In this document: positions 6,082 to 8,804 of the stretch, one piece after another | Layout of the letters: each line of letters starts with the position of its first letter | Position numbering within the stretch: the first letter of the stretch is position 1 | Assembly (NCBI GenBank): GCA_035317605.1 | Contig: DATHGT010000305.1 | Coordinates: 1-8,804 of the forward strand | Source of the DNA: DATHGT01 sp035317605 | GTDB lineage: Bacteria; Methylomirabilota; Methylomirabilia; Rokubacteriales; CSP1-6 | Direction: 5' to 3' | DNA length: 8,804 nucleotides | Notes under the pieces: generated by a model | Told to the model about the DNA's origin: nothing | Seen by the model: the letters and a program-made list of their open reading frames with translations, nothing else | Database searches by the model: none | Program-made: the position numbers and the translations under genes

Positions 6082-7425
6082 TCAGGCTCGGCTTCGCGCC
6101 GTCTCGATCGCGCCCTCTTCCCAGATGCTGTGCTTGCGTGTCTCCGGCATGAGGAACAGCGCGAGGAGGAACATGATGGCCGGCACGACGATGGGATAGA
6201 TCAGCGCATATCCCACGCTCCCGGTCGAGAGGTACATCGAGGTCGTGACGATCGGGACCAGACCGCCGCCCCAGCCGTTGCCGATGTGATACGGCACCGA
6301 CACCGACGTGTAGCGGATGCGCCCGGGGAAGAACTCCGCCAGGAACGCCCCGATCGGGCCGTACGTCATGCCGACGTAGTTGACGAGGATCACCACGATG
6401 AGGATCGACATCCCGTAGTTGACGCTGCCGGGATTGGCATACGTGCCGAGCGCCGAGTAGAGCGGGTAGTACGTGAGGGAAGCCAGGGCCATACCGCCCA
6501 GGATGATCGGCTTGCGCCCGACCTTGTCCGACAGCCAGCCCCAGAAGATCAGCGAGGGGGCCGCGATCAGCAGCGCGATGCCGACGATGTAGCTGGAGGT
6601 CAGCACGTCCAGCTTCTTGACGGTCTGGAGGAAGTAGAGGGCCCAGAACTGCCCGCTGTACCAGACGCAGCCCTGCCCCAGCACGACGATGCTGGCGATG
6701 ACCACGTACCTGAAGTTGCCGCTCATGAAGGCTTCACGCCAGGGATTCTTGGTGAGCCCGCCCTTTCTCTTGATCTCCTGGAAGATCGGCGTCTCGCCGA
6801 GCGAGAGCCGGATCCAGATCGCGATGCCGACCAGAAGGAGCGAGATGATGAACGGCACCCGCCAGCCCCACTCGTTGAAGGCCTCGACGCCCAGGTAGGT
6901 CCGGATACCGATGATCGTCGCCAGCGACACGACGATGCCGAGGGTGGGCGACGTTTGCAGCCAGCCGGTGTAGTACCCGCGATGCTCGTCCTCGATGTGC
7001 TCGGCGACGTACGTGATGGCGCCGCCGTACTCGCCGCCCAGGCAGAGGCCTTGGATCAGGCGCAGGGCGAAGAGAATGAAGGCGGCGGCGAGGCCGATCG
7101 ACTGGTAGGTCGGCACGAACCCGATGAGGGCCGTCGCCACGCCCATGCCGGTCAGCGTCACGATGAAGGTGTACTTCCGGCCCACCTTGTCGCCGAGCCA
7201 GCCGAAGAGGAACGCCCCCAGCGGTCGGATGAGAAAACCGACGGAGAAGATCGCCACCGTGCTGAGGAAGGCCGCGACCGGGTGGCCCTTCTGGAAGAAC
7301 TTCACGGCGAGGATGGCGGCCAGGCTTCCAAAAATGTAGAAGTCGTACCACTCGATGATGTTGCCGACGGACGCCGCGATGACGACGCGACGGAGCTCCT
7401 TGGGCGCAACGTGCGGTGCCGGCAT
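6082..7425 (-). CDS. MFS transporter, metabolite:H+ symporter (MHS) family
   Basis: A 447-aa, 12-helix inner-membrane transporter of the MHS branch of the major facilitator superfamily (ProP/KgtP/ShiA-like), predicted to import an organic acid or osmolyte with protons. Diagnostic features are GNIIEWYDFYIFG (21-33) at the start of helix 1, the loop 2-3 motif GWLGDKVGRK (75-84), RLIQGLCLGGEYGGA in helix 4 (122-136), and the second-half copy GWLSDKVGRK (296-305). The C-terminal half contains LAEFFPGRIRYTSVSVPYH (362-380), also typical of the family. Length is normal and complete. The ATG at 7423-7425 follows AGGGGAGGG, a strong Shine-Dalgarno. A putative sigma-54 promoter lies about 55 nt upstream and an NtrC-type regulator gene precedes it, suggesting inducible expression. 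Substrate cannot be deduced from these motifs. Confidence 0.92.
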   Translation of the reverse strand: MPAPHVAPKELRRVVIAASVGNIIEWYDFYIFGSLAAILAVKFFQKGHPVAAFLSTVAIFSVGFLIRPLGAFLFGWLGDKVGRKYTFIVTLTGMGVATALIGFVPTYQSIGLAAAFILFALRLIQGLCLGGEYGGAITYVAEHIEDEHRGYYTGWLQTSPTLGIVVSLATIIGIRTYLGVEAFNEWGWRVPFIISLLLVGIAIWIRLSLGETPIFQEIKRKGGLTKNPWREAFMSGNFRYVVIASIVVLGQGCVWYSGQFWALYFLQTVKKLDVLTSSYIVGIALLIAAPSLIFWGWLSDKVGRKPIILGGMALASLTYYPLYSALGTYANPGSVNYGMSILIVVILVNYVGMTYGPIGAFLAEFFPGRIRYTSVSVPYHIGNGWGGGLVPIVTTSMYLSTGSVGYALIYPIVVPAIMFLLALFLMPETRKHSIWEEGAIETARSRA

Positions 7426-7441
7426 GACCCTCCCCTGGTGA

Positions 7442-7459
7442 TCGGGTCAGTCGACCCGA
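7442..7459 (-). promoter_or_regulatory. Dyad / hairpin in the MFS leader
   Basis: Perfect 7-bp inverted repeat, TCGGGTC at 7442-7448 and GACCCGA at 7453-7459, with a 4-nt spacer. It sits between the inferred transcription start (near 7470) and the Shine-Dalgarno (7428-7436). It could be a small operator or a leader hairpin affecting translation. Short inverted repeats also arise by chance in GC-rich DNA. Confidence 0.4.
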
Positions 7460-7480
7460 AAGTTCGGTCTCGCAGCAACA

Positions 7481-7497
7481 GGCATGAGCCGTACCAA
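7481..7497 (-). promoter_or_regulatory. Putative sigma-54 (-24/-12) promoter of the MFS gene
   Basis: Minus-strand TTGGTACGGCTCATGCC compared with the consensus TTGGCACG-N4-TTGC. The invariant GG and GC are both present and exactly 10 nt apart; mismatches are T for C in the -24 box and A for T in the -12 box. Transcription would begin near 7470, leaving a leader of about 45 nt with a good Shine-Dalgarno. The gene immediately upstream encodes a sigma-54 activator, which strengthens the call. Confidence 0.6.
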
Positions 7498-7561
7498 GCC
7501 GAGGGGCTGCCGATCCCCGCGATTTGGTTGATGGCCCCGGGCGGATCCGCAGGGGAAAGGC

Positions 7562-7595
7562 GGCGCCGGCACCAACACGTCTTGGTGCCGGCGCC
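7562..7595 (-). terminator. Hairpin terminator of the response-regulator gene (possible enhancer site)
   Basis: Perfect 14-bp stem: 7562-7575 (GGCGCCGGCACCAA) pairs with 7582-7595 around a 6-nt loop. It starts three nt after the stop of the regulator gene and is followed on the minus strand by GCCTTTCCCC, a weak T-tract, so intrinsic termination is plausible. It also lies about 80-90 nt upstream of the putative sigma-54 promoter, within the usual range for an activator-binding dyad. Confidence 0.62.
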
Positions 7596-7598
7596 CGG

Positions 7599-8804
<1,206 letters not shown>

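Overview
The window is a GC-rich bacterial chromosome segment with every credible gene on the minus strand, so it is best read from high to low coordinates. Dense packing, GTG/TTG starts, a sigma-54 response regulator and an acetate-type Na+ symporter suggest a free-living, respiring, GC-rich Gram-negative-type bacterium (Proteobacteria, Rokubacteria/Methylomirabilota or similar, perhaps an environmental genome). No phylogenetic marker is present, so the lineage is a guess.

Region 1 (8804-6082): an NtrC-type response regulator, cut by the window edge, ends in a strong hairpin. A 173-nt intergenic region follows, and then an MFS transporter of the metabolite:H+ symporter type. The intergenic region carries a good sigma-54 -24/-12 promoter match with exact spacing and a small dyad in the presumed leader. 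The simplest model is that the regulator, phosphorylated by an off-window sensor kinase, activates the transporter gene through sigma-54. A long near-perfect palindrome lies just after the transporter gene.

Region 2 (5933-3243): a small unrecognised protein with a hydrophobic N-terminus comes first. After 122 nt comes a two-gene sodium:solute symporter unit: a DUF4212 small subunit (89 aa) and a large SSS-family subunit (644 aa) with an EF-hand-like loop and a charged insertion. A perfect 13-bp hairpin follows the large subunit.

Region 3 (3210-32): five tightly packed genes with gaps of 2-7 nt or a 4-nt ATGA overlap. They encode a small membrane protein with YggT-like features, a four-helix membrane protein, a 113-aa soluble protein of unknown function, a CBS-pair/DUF294 nucleotidyltransferase-like protein, and a DEDDh 3'-5' exonuclease. 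SSS symporter, DUF4212, CBS-DUF294 and DnaQ-like exonuclease genes are, from memory, repeatedly found together in bacteria. This suggests regulated uptake of acetate or another short carboxylate, with the CBS/DUF294 protein as a likely nucleotide-sensing component. The three small proteins inserted between symporter and DUF294 are the least explained part.

I saw no rRNA, tRNA, CRISPR array, insertion sequence or phage gene. No gene-free stretch exceeds 300 nt. Nothing here is clearly a new defence or mobile system; the main leads are the regulatory architecture around 7440-7600, the palindrome at 6022-6068, and the unknown small-protein cluster at 2144-3210.
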